Translations under genes and position numbers: made by a program | Shown: piece after piece, positions 1-8,691 of the stretch | Numbering within the stretch: the stretch's first letter is position 1 | Layout: every line of letters begins with the position of its first letter | Notes under the pieces: generated by a model | Seen by the model: the letters and a program-made list of their open reading frames with translations, nothing else | The model's database searches: none | What the model was told of the DNA's origin: nothing | From: Ekhidna sp964289745 | GTDB taxonomy: Bacteria > Bacteroidota > Bacteroidia > Cytophagales > Cyclobacteriaceae | Length of the DNA stretch: 64,000 nt | Assembly: GCA_964289745.1 (NCBI GenBank) | Contig: CAXYMM010000002.1 | Coordinates: 439,601 to 503,600, forward strand | Direction: 5' to 3'

Positions 1-3000
1 CCAAGATGGGTGCTGATGCGCTAGAAATGCTTCTTTCGAGAACTAAATTAGATGAGCTTTCCTACGAACTAAGACATCAAGCTGCAACGGATACATCTCA
101 ACAAAGAAAGGCGGAAGCACTTAAAAGATTAAGAGTAGTTGAAGCATTTAGAGATGCAAAAACCAGAATCGAGAATAAGCCAGAGTGGATGATTGTAAGA
201 ATGGTCCCTGTTATTCCGCCAGATTTACGCCCGCTTGTTCCCTTAGATGGAGGTCGATTTGCGACTTCAGACCTGAATGATCTCTACAGAAGAGTGATCA
301 TAAGAAACAACCGACTGAAGAGGTTAATTGATATCAAGGCACCAGAGGTAATTCTTCGAAATGAAAAAAGAATGCTTCAAGAAGCAGTTGATTCGCTATT
401 TGATAACTCTAGAAAAGTTAATGCAGTAAGATCGGATGGCAACAGAGCCCTTAAATCTTTAAGTGATATGCTCAAAGGGAAGCAAGGTCGATTCCGTCAA
501 AACTTACTAGGTAAAAGAGTTGACTATTCAGGTCGATCCGTTATCGTGGTAGGTCCTGAATTGAAAATGCACGAATGTGGCTTGCCGAAAAATATGGCAG
601 CAGAGCTCTTCAAGCCATTTATAATCAGGAAGCTTATTGAGAGAGGTATTGTGAGGACTGTAAAGTCGGCAAAGAAAATTGTTGATAGGAAAGACCCTGT
701 TGTCTGGGATATTTTGGAAAATGTATTGAAGGGGCATCCTGTGCTATTAAATAGGGCACCAACACTTCACAGGCTAGGTATTCAGGCTTTTCAGCCTAAA
801 TTAATTGAAGGCAAAGCCATTCAATTGCACCCACTCGCATGTACAGCATTCAATGCCGATTTTGATGGTGACCAAATGGCCGTACATGTACCTCTTGGGC
901 ATGAAGCTATTTTAGAAGCCTCATTATTGATGCTCGCATCACACAATATTTTGAACCCTGCAAATGGTGCTCCAATTGCAGTGCCATCTCAAGATATGGT
1001 ATTGGGGCTTTATTACATCACAAAAGGCAGAAGAAGCACGGAGAGTGAACAAGTTCTGGGAGAAGGGAAGATTTTCTACTCTCATGAAGAAGTGATCATT
1101 GCACTTAATGAAAAACAAATTTCGCAACATGCTCACATAAAAGTTAGAACTAGTGTAAGAAATGAAGAAGGAGAGTTGGAAACCAAGATTGTAGAAACGG
1201 TTGCAGGTAGAGTACTCTTCAACGAGGCAGTACCCGAAGAAGTAGGTTATGTAGATGAGCTTCTTACGAAGAAAAAGCTTCAGAAAATTATTGCCCATGT
1301 TTTTAAAATCTCTGGAATGGCAAGAACCGCCCATTTCTTAGATGACATCAAAGCGCTTGGATTCAAGATGGCCTACAAAGGAGGTCTTTCAATGGGACTT
1401 GATAATATCAACATACCAGAGGAAAAAGAAAAACTTGTAGCCCATGCGAAAGAAGAGGTAGATGGAGTATGGCAAAACTACCTGATGGGACTCATTACGG
1501 ATAATGAACGTTACAACCAAGTAATTGATATTTGGACTCGTACCAATACTCAGCTTACTAACTCCCTTATGAAGCAAATGGAAGAAGACAACCAAGGGTT
1601 CAATTCCATTTACATGATGATGCACTCAGGTGCTAGAGGCTCCAGAGAACAGATTCGTCAGCTTGGTGGAATGAGAGGGCTTATGGCCAAGCCTCAAAAG
1701 AATTTGCAAGGTTCAATAGGTGAGATTATTGAAAATCCGATTCTGTCAAACTTCAAAGAAGGTTTGGACGTAATTGAATATTTCATTTCTACACATGGTG
1801 CAAGAAAAGGACTCGCTGATACAGCATTGAAAACAGCAGATGCGGGCTACTTAACTAGGCGACTTGTAGATGTTGCTCAAGATGTAGTGATTAATGAAGA
1901 AGATTGCGGAACGCTTAGAGGTCTTACCGTATCGGCATTGAAAGATAATGAAGAGATAGTGGAACCATTGTCTGAAAGAATATTGGGAAGAGTTTCCGTT
2001 CACGATATATACGATCCTATCTCAGATGAATTAGTGATTAAGTCGGGTCAGGAATTCACAGAAGAAATTTCAGAATACATCGATCAATCCGCTATTGAAG
2101 AAGTAGAAATTCGGTCAGTATTGACATGTGAAACACGTCAAGGTGTTTGTGCAAAATGTTATGGTAGAAACTTATCTACGGGTAGAATGTCACATACAGG
2201 TGAAGCCGTAGGAGTTATTGCGGCTCAATCTATTGGTGAGCCAGGTACGCAGCTTACGCTGAGAACATTCCACGTAGGGGGTACCGCATCCAACATTGCA
2301 GTTGATGCCAATATCAAAGCCAAGTTTGATGGTTTTATCGAGTTCGATGAGTTAAGAACCGTAAAATCTACGGATGAAGAAGGTAACAATATTGAAGTTG
2401 TAATGGGGCGATCTGGTGAAGTAAGAATTTTAGATAGTAAGAAAGAGAAAAACCTTATTTCTAACTTGGTTCCTTATGGTGCTATCTTAAAGGTTAAAGA
2501 GGGTAATAAGATACGCAAGGGAGATGAAATTTGTTATTGGGATCCTTACAATGCCGTTATTCTTTCGGAATTTGAGGGACAAGCTTCTTTTGATTCGATC
2601 ATTGAAGGAATAACATATAAAGAAGAGTCAGATGAGCAGACAGGACACAGAGAGAAAGTAATTATCGATACCAAGGATAAGACTAAAAATCCTGCTATTG
2701 AATTGGTCAATAAAGAAGGAGAAACCCAAAAAGCATACAACGTTCCTGTCGGATCTCACCTAGCAATAGAAGAAGGGGATAAGATCAAGCCAGGGCAAGT
2801 ATTGGCTAAGATTCCTAGAAAAGCAGGTAAAAATAGAGATATCACAGGAGGTCTTCCTCGAGTAACAGAACTCTTTGAAGCTAGAAATCCATCTAACCCG
2901 GCTGTAGTAAGCGAAATTGATGGGGTAGTAGAGTACGGAGGTATTAAAAGAGGAAACCGAGAAATCTATATTGAGTCGAAGGATGGTGTTAAGAAAAGAT

Positions 3001-3755
3001 ATATGGTACCATTGTCTAAGCACATCCTCGTTCAAGATAACGACTATGTAAGAGCAGGAGATGCACTTTCAGATGGAGCCATTACACCAGCCGATATTTT
3101 GAAGATCAAAGGACCAACAGCCGTTCAGGAATATCTGGTAAATGAAATTCAGGAAGTATATCGACTTCAGGGAGTGAAAATTAACGATAAACATATCGAG
3201 GCAATTGTCCGCCAAATGATGCAGAAGGTCATCATCGAGAATGCAGGTGATTCTAGTTTCTTAACTAACCAACTTGTGGATCGCTTTGTTTTCATGGAAG
3301 AAAACGACAACATTCTTGATAAGAAAGTAGTGGTAGATTCTGGAGATTCACCGAACTACAAAGCAGGTCAGATTATTGATGCGCGTAGCTTACGAGATGA
3401 AATTTCAAGCTTGAAGCGTAGAGATATGAAGCTTATTCAGGTAAGGGATGCGGAGCCTGCAACGGGAAAACCAACGCTTCAAGGAATCACCCAAGCATCT
3501 CTTGGTACAGAAAGTTTTATATCGGCAGCCTCCTTCCAAGAAACCTCCAAGGTATTGAGCGAAGCATCCATCAGAGGAAAAGCAGATACTCTTATTGGAT
3601 TGAAAGAAAATGTAATTGTAGGTCATTTAATACCTGCTGGAACGGGTGTTAGAAAATATGGTAAGTACATAGTTAACTCTCAAAAGGAATATGAAAACCT
3701 TATTTCTTCCAAGGCAGAGTTTCATAATCAAGTAGAGGTCAATTCTTATGAGTGA
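1..3755 (+). CDS. rpoC: DNA-directed RNA polymerase subunit beta' (5' truncated by window edge)
   Basis: Largest catalytic subunit of RNA polymerase. The frame is already open at the window edge (a Lys codon precedes the first Met), and about 1,250 residues are present against roughly 1,430 usual for the phylum, so the N-terminal clamp and first zinc finger lie upstream. Visible are the active-site motif NADFDGDQMAVH (about residue 283 of the visible part, three Mg-binding Asp), the second zinc site (Cys at about 634, 708, 715 and 718), and the conserved trigger-loop region around GEPGTQLTLRTFH. The stop overlaps the next gene's start in ATGAGTGA, so the two are probably translationally coupled. 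Identification is certain. Confidence 0.98.
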   Translation, partial: KMGADALEMLLSRTKLDELSYELRHQAATDTSQQRKAEALKRLRVVEAFRDAKTRIENKPEWMIVRMVPVIPPDLRPLVPLDGGRFATSDLNDLYRRVIIRNNRLKRLIDIKAPEVILRNEKRMLQEAVDSLFDNSRKVNAVRSDGNRALKSLSDMLKGKQGRFRQNLLGKRVDYSGRSVIVVGPELKMHECGLPKNMAAELFKPFIIRKLIERGIVRTVKSAKKIVDRKDPVVWDILENVLKGHPVLLNRAPTLHRLGIQAFQPKLIEGKAIQLHPLACTAFNADFDGDQMAVHVPLGHEAILEASLLMLASHNILNPANGAPIAVPSQDMVLGLYYITKGRRSTESEQVLGEGKIFYSHEEVIIALNEKQISQHAHIKVRTSVRNEEGELETKIVETVAGRVLFNEAVPEEVGYVDELLTKKKLQKIIAHVFKISGMARTAHFLDDIKALGFKMAYKGGLSMGLDNINIPEEKEKLVAHAKEEVDGVWQNYLMGLITDNERYNQVIDIWTRTNTQLTNSLMKQMEEDNQGFNSIYMMMHSGARGSREQIRQLGGMRGLMAKPQKNLQGSIGEIIENPILSNFKEGLDVIEYFISTHGARKGLADTALKTADAGYLTRRLVDVAQDVVINEEDCGTLRGLTVSALKDNEEIVEPLSERILGRVSVHDIYDPISDELVIKSGQEFTEEISEYIDQSAIEEVEIRSVLTCETRQGVCAKCYGRNLSTGRMSHTGEAVGVIAAQSIGEPGTQLTLRTFHVGGTASNIAVDANIKAKFDGFIEFDELRTVKSTDEEGNNIEVVMGRSGEVRILDSKKEKNLISNLVPYGAILKVKEGNKIRKGDEICYWDPYNAVILSEFEGQASFDSIIEGITYKEESDEQTGHREKVIIDTKDKTKNPAIELVNKEGETQKAYNVPVGSHLAIEEGDKIKPGQVLAKIPRKAGKNRDITGGLPRVTELFEARNPSNPAVVSEIDGVVEYGGIKRGNREIYIESKDGVKKRYMVPLSKHILVQDNDYVRAGDALSDGAITPADILKIKGPTAVQEYLVNEIQEVYRLQGVKINDKHIEAIVRQMMQKVIIENAGDSSFLTNQLVDRFVFMEENDNILDKKVVVDSGDSPNYKAGQIIDARSLRDEISSLKRRDMKLIQVRDAEPATGKPTLQGITQASLGTESFISAASFQETSKVLSEASIRGKADTLIGLKENVIVGHLIPAGTGVRKYGKYIVNSQKEYENLISSKAEFHNQVEVNSYE

Positions 3756-4080
3756 GGAAAAAAAGAATCAGTCACCAAAAAAAAATAATCAAATTAATAT
3801 AGAACTTTCGGAAGAAACAGCCGAGGGTATCTATGCTAATTTGGTTATGATTGCGCATTCTAGTAGTGAGTTTGTAGTAGACTTTATTCGATTAATGCCA
3901 GGGGTTCCGAAAGCAAAAGTCAAAACTCGGATTATCTTAACACCAGAACACTCCAAACGACTACTTATTGCATTACAAGACAATGTCAATAAGTATGAAA
4001 CTACATTCGGTGAAATCAAACAAGTAGAGGAAACTCCCAAATTCCCAATGAACTTTGGGGGAACGGTTGGTGAAGCTTAA
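3748..4080 (+). CDS. DUF3467 family protein
   Basis: A 110-residue protein with a charged N-terminus (Glu/Lys/Asn-rich, about 20 residues) followed by the compact DUF3467 domain. The recognisable parts are YANLVMIAHSSSEFVVDF and the segment around the conserved LTPEHSKRL. Function is not established. The gene commonly sits directly behind rpoC in Bacteroidota, and here it overlaps rpoC by 8 bases, which supports co-expression with the polymerase operon. No signal peptide or membrane segment is present, so it is presumably cytoplasmic. Family assignment is from sequence memory; the role is unknown. Confidence 0.88.
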   Translation: MSEEKKNQSPKKNNQINIELSEETAEGIYANLVMIAHSSSEFVVDFIRLMPGVPKAKVKTRIILTPEHSKRLLIALQDNVNKYETTFGEIKQVEETPKFPMNFGGTVGEA

Positions 4081-4103
4081 TTAAATAATTAAAGTAACCC
4101 TTT

Positions 4104-4129
4104 TTTAAATTAATTCTGATTAATTTAAA
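4104..4129 (+). terminator. AT-only perfect hairpin after the rpoC operon
   Basis: An 11-bp perfect inverted repeat (TTTAAATTAAT / ATTAATTTAAA) with a TCTG loop lies 24 bases behind the DUF3467 stop. It has no G-C pairs and no following T-run, so it could be a weak terminator, a processing site, or part of the promoter of the RNA candidate that follows. Confidence 0.35.
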
Positions 4130-4135
4130 CAGGTG

Positions 4136-4280
4136 CGGGATGGCTTCATCAAGTTTGATTTAGTCTGTCTTCTGAAGGAGAGTCTTCTGGATTAGGTCAG
4201 ATACCTCAGGTAATAGGTTCTCCACTGGTTAGAGTAACCTGAACGCTACAGCGGTAAGCATTGATTGGTTTTCCATATGA
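4136..4280 (+). ncRNA. Candidate structured RNA, possibly 6S-like
   Basis: The 400 bases between the DUF3467 gene and the M19 peptidase hold no ORF but do hold a G+C-richer island with nested complementarity. Positions 4140-4143 and 4148-4152 pair with 4273-4276 and 4261-4265 as a bulged closing stem. GGAGA (4177-4181) pairs with TCTCC (4219-4223) as an apical stem. Two small hairpins sit on the 3' side: GGTTA-gag-TAACC at 4227-4239 and CGC-taca-GCG around 4243-4252. A rod with an open centre and a small hairpin on the 3' strand recalls 6S RNA. I see none of the SRP, RNase P, tmRNA or cobalamin-riboswitch signature sequences. Strand is inferred from the neighbouring genes. Confidence 0.4.
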
Positions 4281-4480
4281 TAAAACAAATCTAAATATAG
4301 TAAATTTCCTCTAATCAAATGTTAAGTAAAAAGTCTAATTTCGTTGATGAACTTTTCATTGGTTGTGTTTAACTTAAATTTATTATTAATGATTTAGAAA
4401 TTCGGTGAGGTCTCTATTTCAACGTCCTTTTTCTATGAGATGAATACACTAAATATTAACTAATTATAACCTATTATCTA

Positions 4481-5770
4481 ATGGTGCTCATTCACAACTT
4501 ACTTCGAAACTTTCTTTTTTATTCAGTAATCACTTCACTGACTATCAACTGTAGTTCACCCAATAAAAGCGAAAGTGTGCGTGCGTTTGATCAAATGAGT
4601 CCCGAAGAACAGAGAAGTTTTGCAGACTCTTTAGCTCACGCTTTCATTATGGTAGATGGTCATATAGACCTGCCATACCGAATGGAGGTGAAAGGGTTTA
4701 TGCTCAGAAAAGAGGTAGAGGATGTTTCCATAGAAACTACTGGTAATTTTGATTATCCCAAGTCTAAGAAAGGAGGTTTGGATGCTCCTTTTATGTCTAT
4801 ATACGTACCAGCGGCATATCAGCAGACGGGGGGAGCGAAAGAGTTTGCCGATTCCCTAATCGATTTAGTTTCGAGAGTTGCGATTGCTTTCCCAGACAAG
4901 TTTGCTATGGCTAATTCTCCTTCGGATGTTGAAGCTAATTTCAACAAAGGTTTGATCTCGCTCCCACTAGGGATGGAAAATGGAGCACCTATAGAAGACG
5001 ATATCAATAACGTTAAATATTTCTTTGATCGAGGAATAAGGTATATTACACTTACGCATTCGAAAGACAATCAAATATGCGACTCGTCTTATGATACACT
5101 CTATACATGGAATGGAGTGAGTCCCTTTGGAGAGTTGGTGATTAAAGAGATGAATAAGTGGGGTATAATGGTGGATATATCTCATGTTACGGATAGTGCT
5201 GCTTTTGATGCACTAAGGTTAACCAAGGCACCAGTGATCGCCTCACATTCTTCTTGCAGAAAATTCACTCCTGAATGGGAGCGTAATATGCCCGATACGT
5301 TGATTCGAGCCCTTGCTGAAAATGATGGAGTCATCCATATCAATTTTGGGTCTTCTTTCCTTTCTAAAGAAAGTCAAGATAGAAGAAAGGAAATGACAGA
5401 ACATCTTACCAACTACCGAGCAGAAAATGATTTGACTAGTGAAGATTCAACTTACATAGCCTATGCGAAGCAATATGCAATTGACATTGATGTATATGAA
5501 GACATTGAAACCGTTGTGAGTCATATTGACCATGTTGTCAGTTTAGTGGGAGTTGATCACGTTGGTTTTGGATCGGATTATGATGGAGTAGGGGATAGCT
5601 TACCTAATGGGCTAAAAGATGTATCTACATATCCTAACTTAATCTTAGAGCTATTGAAAAGAGGATATTCACCAGCAGATATAGAGAAAATGTGCTACAA
5701 AAATACCTTTAGGGTTTGGAATAAAGTTCAAGAGATAGCTAGTAAAATTCAATTGAAAGAGGCAACCTAG
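4481..5770 (+). CDS. Membrane dipeptidase (peptidase M19), lipoprotein
   Basis: Zinc-dependent dipeptidase of the renal dipeptidase family, which cleaves dipeptides at the cell envelope. The N-terminus has a hydrophobic stretch ending in a Cys at about residue 24, a lipoprotein-type signal though Asn at -1 is unusual for a lipobox. The metal-binding HxD is at residues 61-63 (DGHIDLPY). Further family motifs are SHSSCRKF and the C-terminal VGFGSDYDG. At 429 residues the length is normal for bacterial M19 lipoproteins. It stands alone, convergent with the next gene. Substrate specificity cannot be told from sequence. Confidence 0.93.
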   Translation: MVLIHNLLRNFLFYSVITSLTINCSSPNKSESVRAFDQMSPEEQRSFADSLAHAFIMVDGHIDLPYRMEVKGFMLRKEVEDVSIETTGNFDYPKSKKGGLDAPFMSIYVPAAYQQTGGAKEFADSLIDLVSRVAIAFPDKFAMANSPSDVEANFNKGLISLPLGMENGAPIEDDINNVKYFFDRGIRYITLTHSKDNQICDSSYDTLYTWNGVSPFGELVIKEMNKWGIMVDISHVTDSAAFDALRLTKAPVIASHSSCRKFTPEWERNMPDTLIRALAENDGVIHINFGSSFLSKESQDRRKEMTEHLTNYRAENDLTSEDSTYIAYAKQYAIDIDVYEDIETVVSHIDHVVSLVGVDHVGFGSDYDGVGDSLPNGLKDVSTYPNLILELLKRGYSPADIEKMCYKNTFRVWNKVQEIASKIQLKEAT

Positions 5771-5824
5771 CCAGCCAATCTTTATTAAATTCACTTCCAG
5801 GTAAGATAATTTATTTCGTAACCT

Positions 5825-8071
5825 TTAATTTATGGGAAGTTTCTCCAGAAAAAAGTTGTAGATAAGGGTATATAAGTGTCTTCTCGTATTTCGTCCTTCA
5901 TATATACCATGAGATCGATTGGGGTAAGACATCATTTCAAATTGCTTATTATGCAGAATTAGCTCATTGATCAGAATCTCTGCATTTTGATAGTGGACAT
6001 TGTCATCTGCAGTTCCATGTACCAGCAGAAGCTCACCTTCTAGGTTTTTTGCATGAGTTACGGGAGACCCTGCCATAAAGTCATCTCTATTTTCTTGGGG
6101 CAATCCCATATACCGTTCTTGGTAAATATTATCATACGTCAATTGATTGACTACAGGAGCAACGGAGACACCTGCTTTGAAAATATCAGGGTACTGAAAA
6201 AGCAAGTTAAGTGTTGATGATCCACCGCCGCTCCAGCCCCAAACACCTATTCTGTTATCATCGATGTAGGGAAACTTGCTGATTTTCTTTGCTGCCAAAC
6301 CTAAATCTGCAATGTTTCTTCGCCCTATCTGTCGGTAAATAGATTTACGCCAATCTGAGCCTTTAAGGCAAGGCGTTCCTCGTGGGTCAATGGATATCAC
6401 TAAGTACCCTTGCTGGGCAAGCAGGATGTTCCACAATCCCACATAAGAATCTACGGCTTGCTGTCCCCACGGCTCGCCGTACACATGGAAAATAACAGGG
6501 TATTTTTTATTCGGGTCAAAATTGATGGGCTTGATCATTCTGCCATCTACAAGGATATTCTGATCTGTAGTCACTTGAAAAAATTCTACATCAGGTAGCG
6601 ATAGTTGTGATAATTCTTCTTGATATTCTTGATTATCCACAAGCGTTCGAATATGATAATGATCGGGCAATGATACCAGCTCTACACTTCGCACTTTTAA
6701 AGCACTGGAATGTGTATGAAAAGCATACTTGCCATTGGGTGATATATCGTAGGTGTTTAGCCCTTTAAAGTGTATTGGTGTTAACTGTTTATCTTTTTTC
6801 TTCCCCTTAAGATCCACTGAATATAGGTAGCGCTGTGTGGTATTTTCAGGAGATGCCAGATAATAAAGAGACTGGCTCGTATTTCCAGCAATAGCTGCCA
6901 CATCATATACTCCCGAGGAAACAAGTGTTTTTTTTCCAGAGCTAAGGTCGATTTTGTAAGCATTTCTCCAGTCATCTTCTGTTAGTCGTAGTGCTGATTT
7001 ACCACCATTTACAATCAATAAATCATTTTTCTTCCAATTGGAACTCGCTTTGTCAGGATATTGAATGTCTACCCAAGTGTCTTCTTTCTCTTCGTAAAGT
7101 AGGGTGGTGGATTTTGAGGATAATTTATAAACCCAGACTTTGAGGTGGTTTTGCTTCCGGTTTAGCTGCTGGATAAGAAGCTGGCCCTCATTGATCCACT
7201 GAATGGCGGGGATGTAATTTTGTATGGTACTGCCCTTTAGTTGTATCCATTCTGTAGCCCCGCTTTTTGTGTCTACTACTCCGATTTTCGCAGAGGAGGG
7301 ATTTTGTCCAACTTTAGGGTACTGCACAGGAACGATTTGTGAATAAATGGAATCCGTATTATTTATCATATTGAATACTCCAATTTCAGTAGCGTCTAGC
7401 TGCCAATAAGCTATCTTAGAGGCATCAGGACTCCACCTAAACCCGTCTCTGCAACCAAACTCCTCCTCATAGACCCAATCGAATGTTCCGTTAATAATAT
7501 CAACGGTTCCATCTTTTGTGAGCTGTGTTACTTCACCAGAAGCAAAGTTTTCTTTATACACATTGGACTCCATTACATACGCCACAAATTGATTATCGTT
7601 AGAAAACTTGGCAAACATTAGGGAAGAAGTGGGAAAATCCTTTCCAATCTGGGATAGCTTTTGTGTAGTAAAGTCATACACCCAGTAGTCTCCTTTTGTG
7701 TTGGATCTCCAAACCCGTTTAGCGTTTGTGAAAATCAGCACTTTTGTTTCGTCTTTTGATAGGGAGAATGATATTATGGAGAGTGGGTCTTTCCGCTCTG
7801 CAGGACTAAGTTGAGATGCAGATAAAAAGGTAGTTCTTTCTCCACTAAAGGTGCGATACCGAATCATTTCGTTCTGACCAGTTTGATTCTGTTCTACAAT
7901 AATGTAGGACTCTCCGTTTTCAATCCATTTTACCGGAGGTAGGTATTCTTCTCTAAAATCACCTGAGGTATAGATTCGGTCTATTGTAAGAAGTTGATTT
8001 TTTTGGGCGAGCGAGGCAAAAACGACCGTGAAAGCGAATTGAAATAAGAATAAGAGTTTAATCAGTTTCAT
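5825..8071 (-). CDS. Dipeptidyl-peptidase IV family serine protease (S9B)
   Basis: Periplasmic prolyl oligopeptidase-family enzyme that removes N-terminal dipeptides, typically X-Pro. A signal peptide precedes a beta-propeller (DPPIV_N, about residues 90-450) and an alpha/beta hydrolase domain. The motif DWVYEEEFG carries the Glu pair that binds the substrate N-terminus. The catalytic triad is visible as Ser in GWSGGG (about 614), Asp in HGTADDN and His in SHGIYEG near the end. The length of 748 residues is typical. Together with the M19 dipeptidase it suggests a peptide-scavenging lifestyle. Confidence 0.95.
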   Translation of the reverse strand: MKLIKLLFLFQFAFTVVFASLAQKNQLLTIDRIYTSGDFREEYLPPVKWIENGESYIIVEQNQTGQNEMIRYRTFSGERTTFLSASQLSPAERKDPLSIISFSLSKDETKVLIFTNAKRVWRSNTKGDYWVYDFTTQKLSQIGKDFPTSSLMFAKFSNDNQFVAYVMESNVYKENFASGEVTQLTKDGTVDIINGTFDWVYEEEFGCRDGFRWSPDASKIAYWQLDATEIGVFNMINNTDSIYSQIVPVQYPKVGQNPSSAKIGVVDTKSGATEWIQLKGSTIQNYIPAIQWINEGQLLIQQLNRKQNHLKVWVYKLSSKSTTLLYEEKEDTWVDIQYPDKASSNWKKNDLLIVNGGKSALRLTEDDWRNAYKIDLSSGKKTLVSSGVYDVAAIAGNTSQSLYYLASPENTTQRYLYSVDLKGKKKDKQLTPIHFKGLNTYDISPNGKYAFHTHSSALKVRSVELVSLPDHYHIRTLVDNQEYQEELSQLSLPDVEFFQVTTDQNILVDGRMIKPINFDPNKKYPVIFHVYGEPWGQQAVDSYVGLWNILLAQQGYLVISIDPRGTPCLKGSDWRKSIYRQIGRRNIADLGLAAKKISKFPYIDDNRIGVWGWSGGGSSTLNLLFQYPDIFKAGVSVAPVVNQLTYDNIYQERYMGLPQENRDDFMAGSPVTHAKNLEGELLLVHGTADDNVHYQNAEILINELILHNKQFEMMSYPNRSHGIYEGRNTRRHLYTLIYNFFLEKLPIN

Positions 8072-8196
8072 TTTAGGAACTTTGTTAAGATTGTAAGTAA
8101 TCCATAAAGTTAAGACTCTTCATGAAAAAGCCATTTCCAGTGTGCAATTTTTAATTTGACCTTTTGTTGCATGCCAAGAAACTTATGAGCAATAAA

Positions 8197-8221
8197 AAAG
8201 CCACTCAAGTCGAGTGGCTTT
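8197..8221 (-). terminator. Intrinsic terminator of the Fur-linked locus
   Basis: A 10-bp perfect stem (AAAGCCACTC / GAGTGGCTTT) with a 5-base loop, read on the minus strand into a T-run. It lies just behind the broken lipoprotein gene and ahead of the S9B gene's promoter region. Confidence 0.7.
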
Positions 8222-8260
8222 AATTCATAATGTTTAGTTATTTATTCCGATGCAACAGAA

Positions 8261-8609
8261 TTAATTGATATTGATTTTAAAAGAAGTGTCCACATTGGTT
8301 TCACCACCCTTTGGGCTTGAGAAAATGCCAGAAGTAAACCCAAAAAAGAATTGATGATCATTATCTTCTTTCCTTATTTCAGCGGTTACATCTTCTTCCA
8401 TTTCACCCAATGTGTTTGTTAGGGTAATGGTCAACGAATAGGCAGTGCCAGCATTCAAGTTAATGATGTCGTTCGTTCCAGACCCTGCGCCATCACCATC
8501 TGCATCAAAGAAGGTCGCCGTTAGGTTTAACTTCATCGTCATTACTACAGCTGACAAAGGATAATCTCAGTATCATCAAGAGTAAATGAATCAATCTATT
8601 AGTTCTCAT
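8261..8609 (-). pseudogene. Broken lipoprotein gene partner of the Fur-linked TonB receptor
   Basis: An ATG at 8607-8609 opens a convincing lipoprotein signal (hydrophobic run ending SFVSC, then SNDDE) but that frame stops after about 34 codons. The neighbouring frame then carries the mature domain: TATFFDADGDG, AGTAYSLTITLTNTLGE, EDNDHQFFFGF, and an ending GGETNVDTSFKI. This pattern matches a Bacteroidota lipoprotein family, usually annotated type 1 periplasmic-binding-fold, that accompanies TonB receptors. Full members are about 170-200 residues and carry some 50-60 more residues between the HQFFF and GGETD-like blocks. Here that stretch is missing, so the gene has both a frameshift and an internal deletion. 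Family recall is from memory. Confidence 0.65.
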
Positions 8610-8656
8610 TTTTTATTTCATTTAAAAATAGTTGTAAAAATACAGATGCAGTTTTA

Positions 8657-8679
8657 TTGCATAAATTTCAAATATGCAA
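8657..8679 (-). promoter_or_regulatory. Inverted repeat, candidate metal-regulator operator
   Basis: TTGCATA and TATGCAA form a perfect 7-bp inverted repeat with a 9-base spacer, in the gap between the receptor relic and the lipoprotein relic. It shares TGCAA/TTGCA half-sites with the repeat in front of the Fur-family gene. No T-run follows, so it is not an obvious terminator. Confidence 0.4.
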
Positions 8680-8691
8680 CATCACTGCGTT

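Noticed and set aside
4131..4280. Riboswitch in front of the M19 peptidase gene
   Set aside because: No cobalamin, TPP, FMN or SAM core motifs were found, and more than 200 unstructured bases separate it from the gene.
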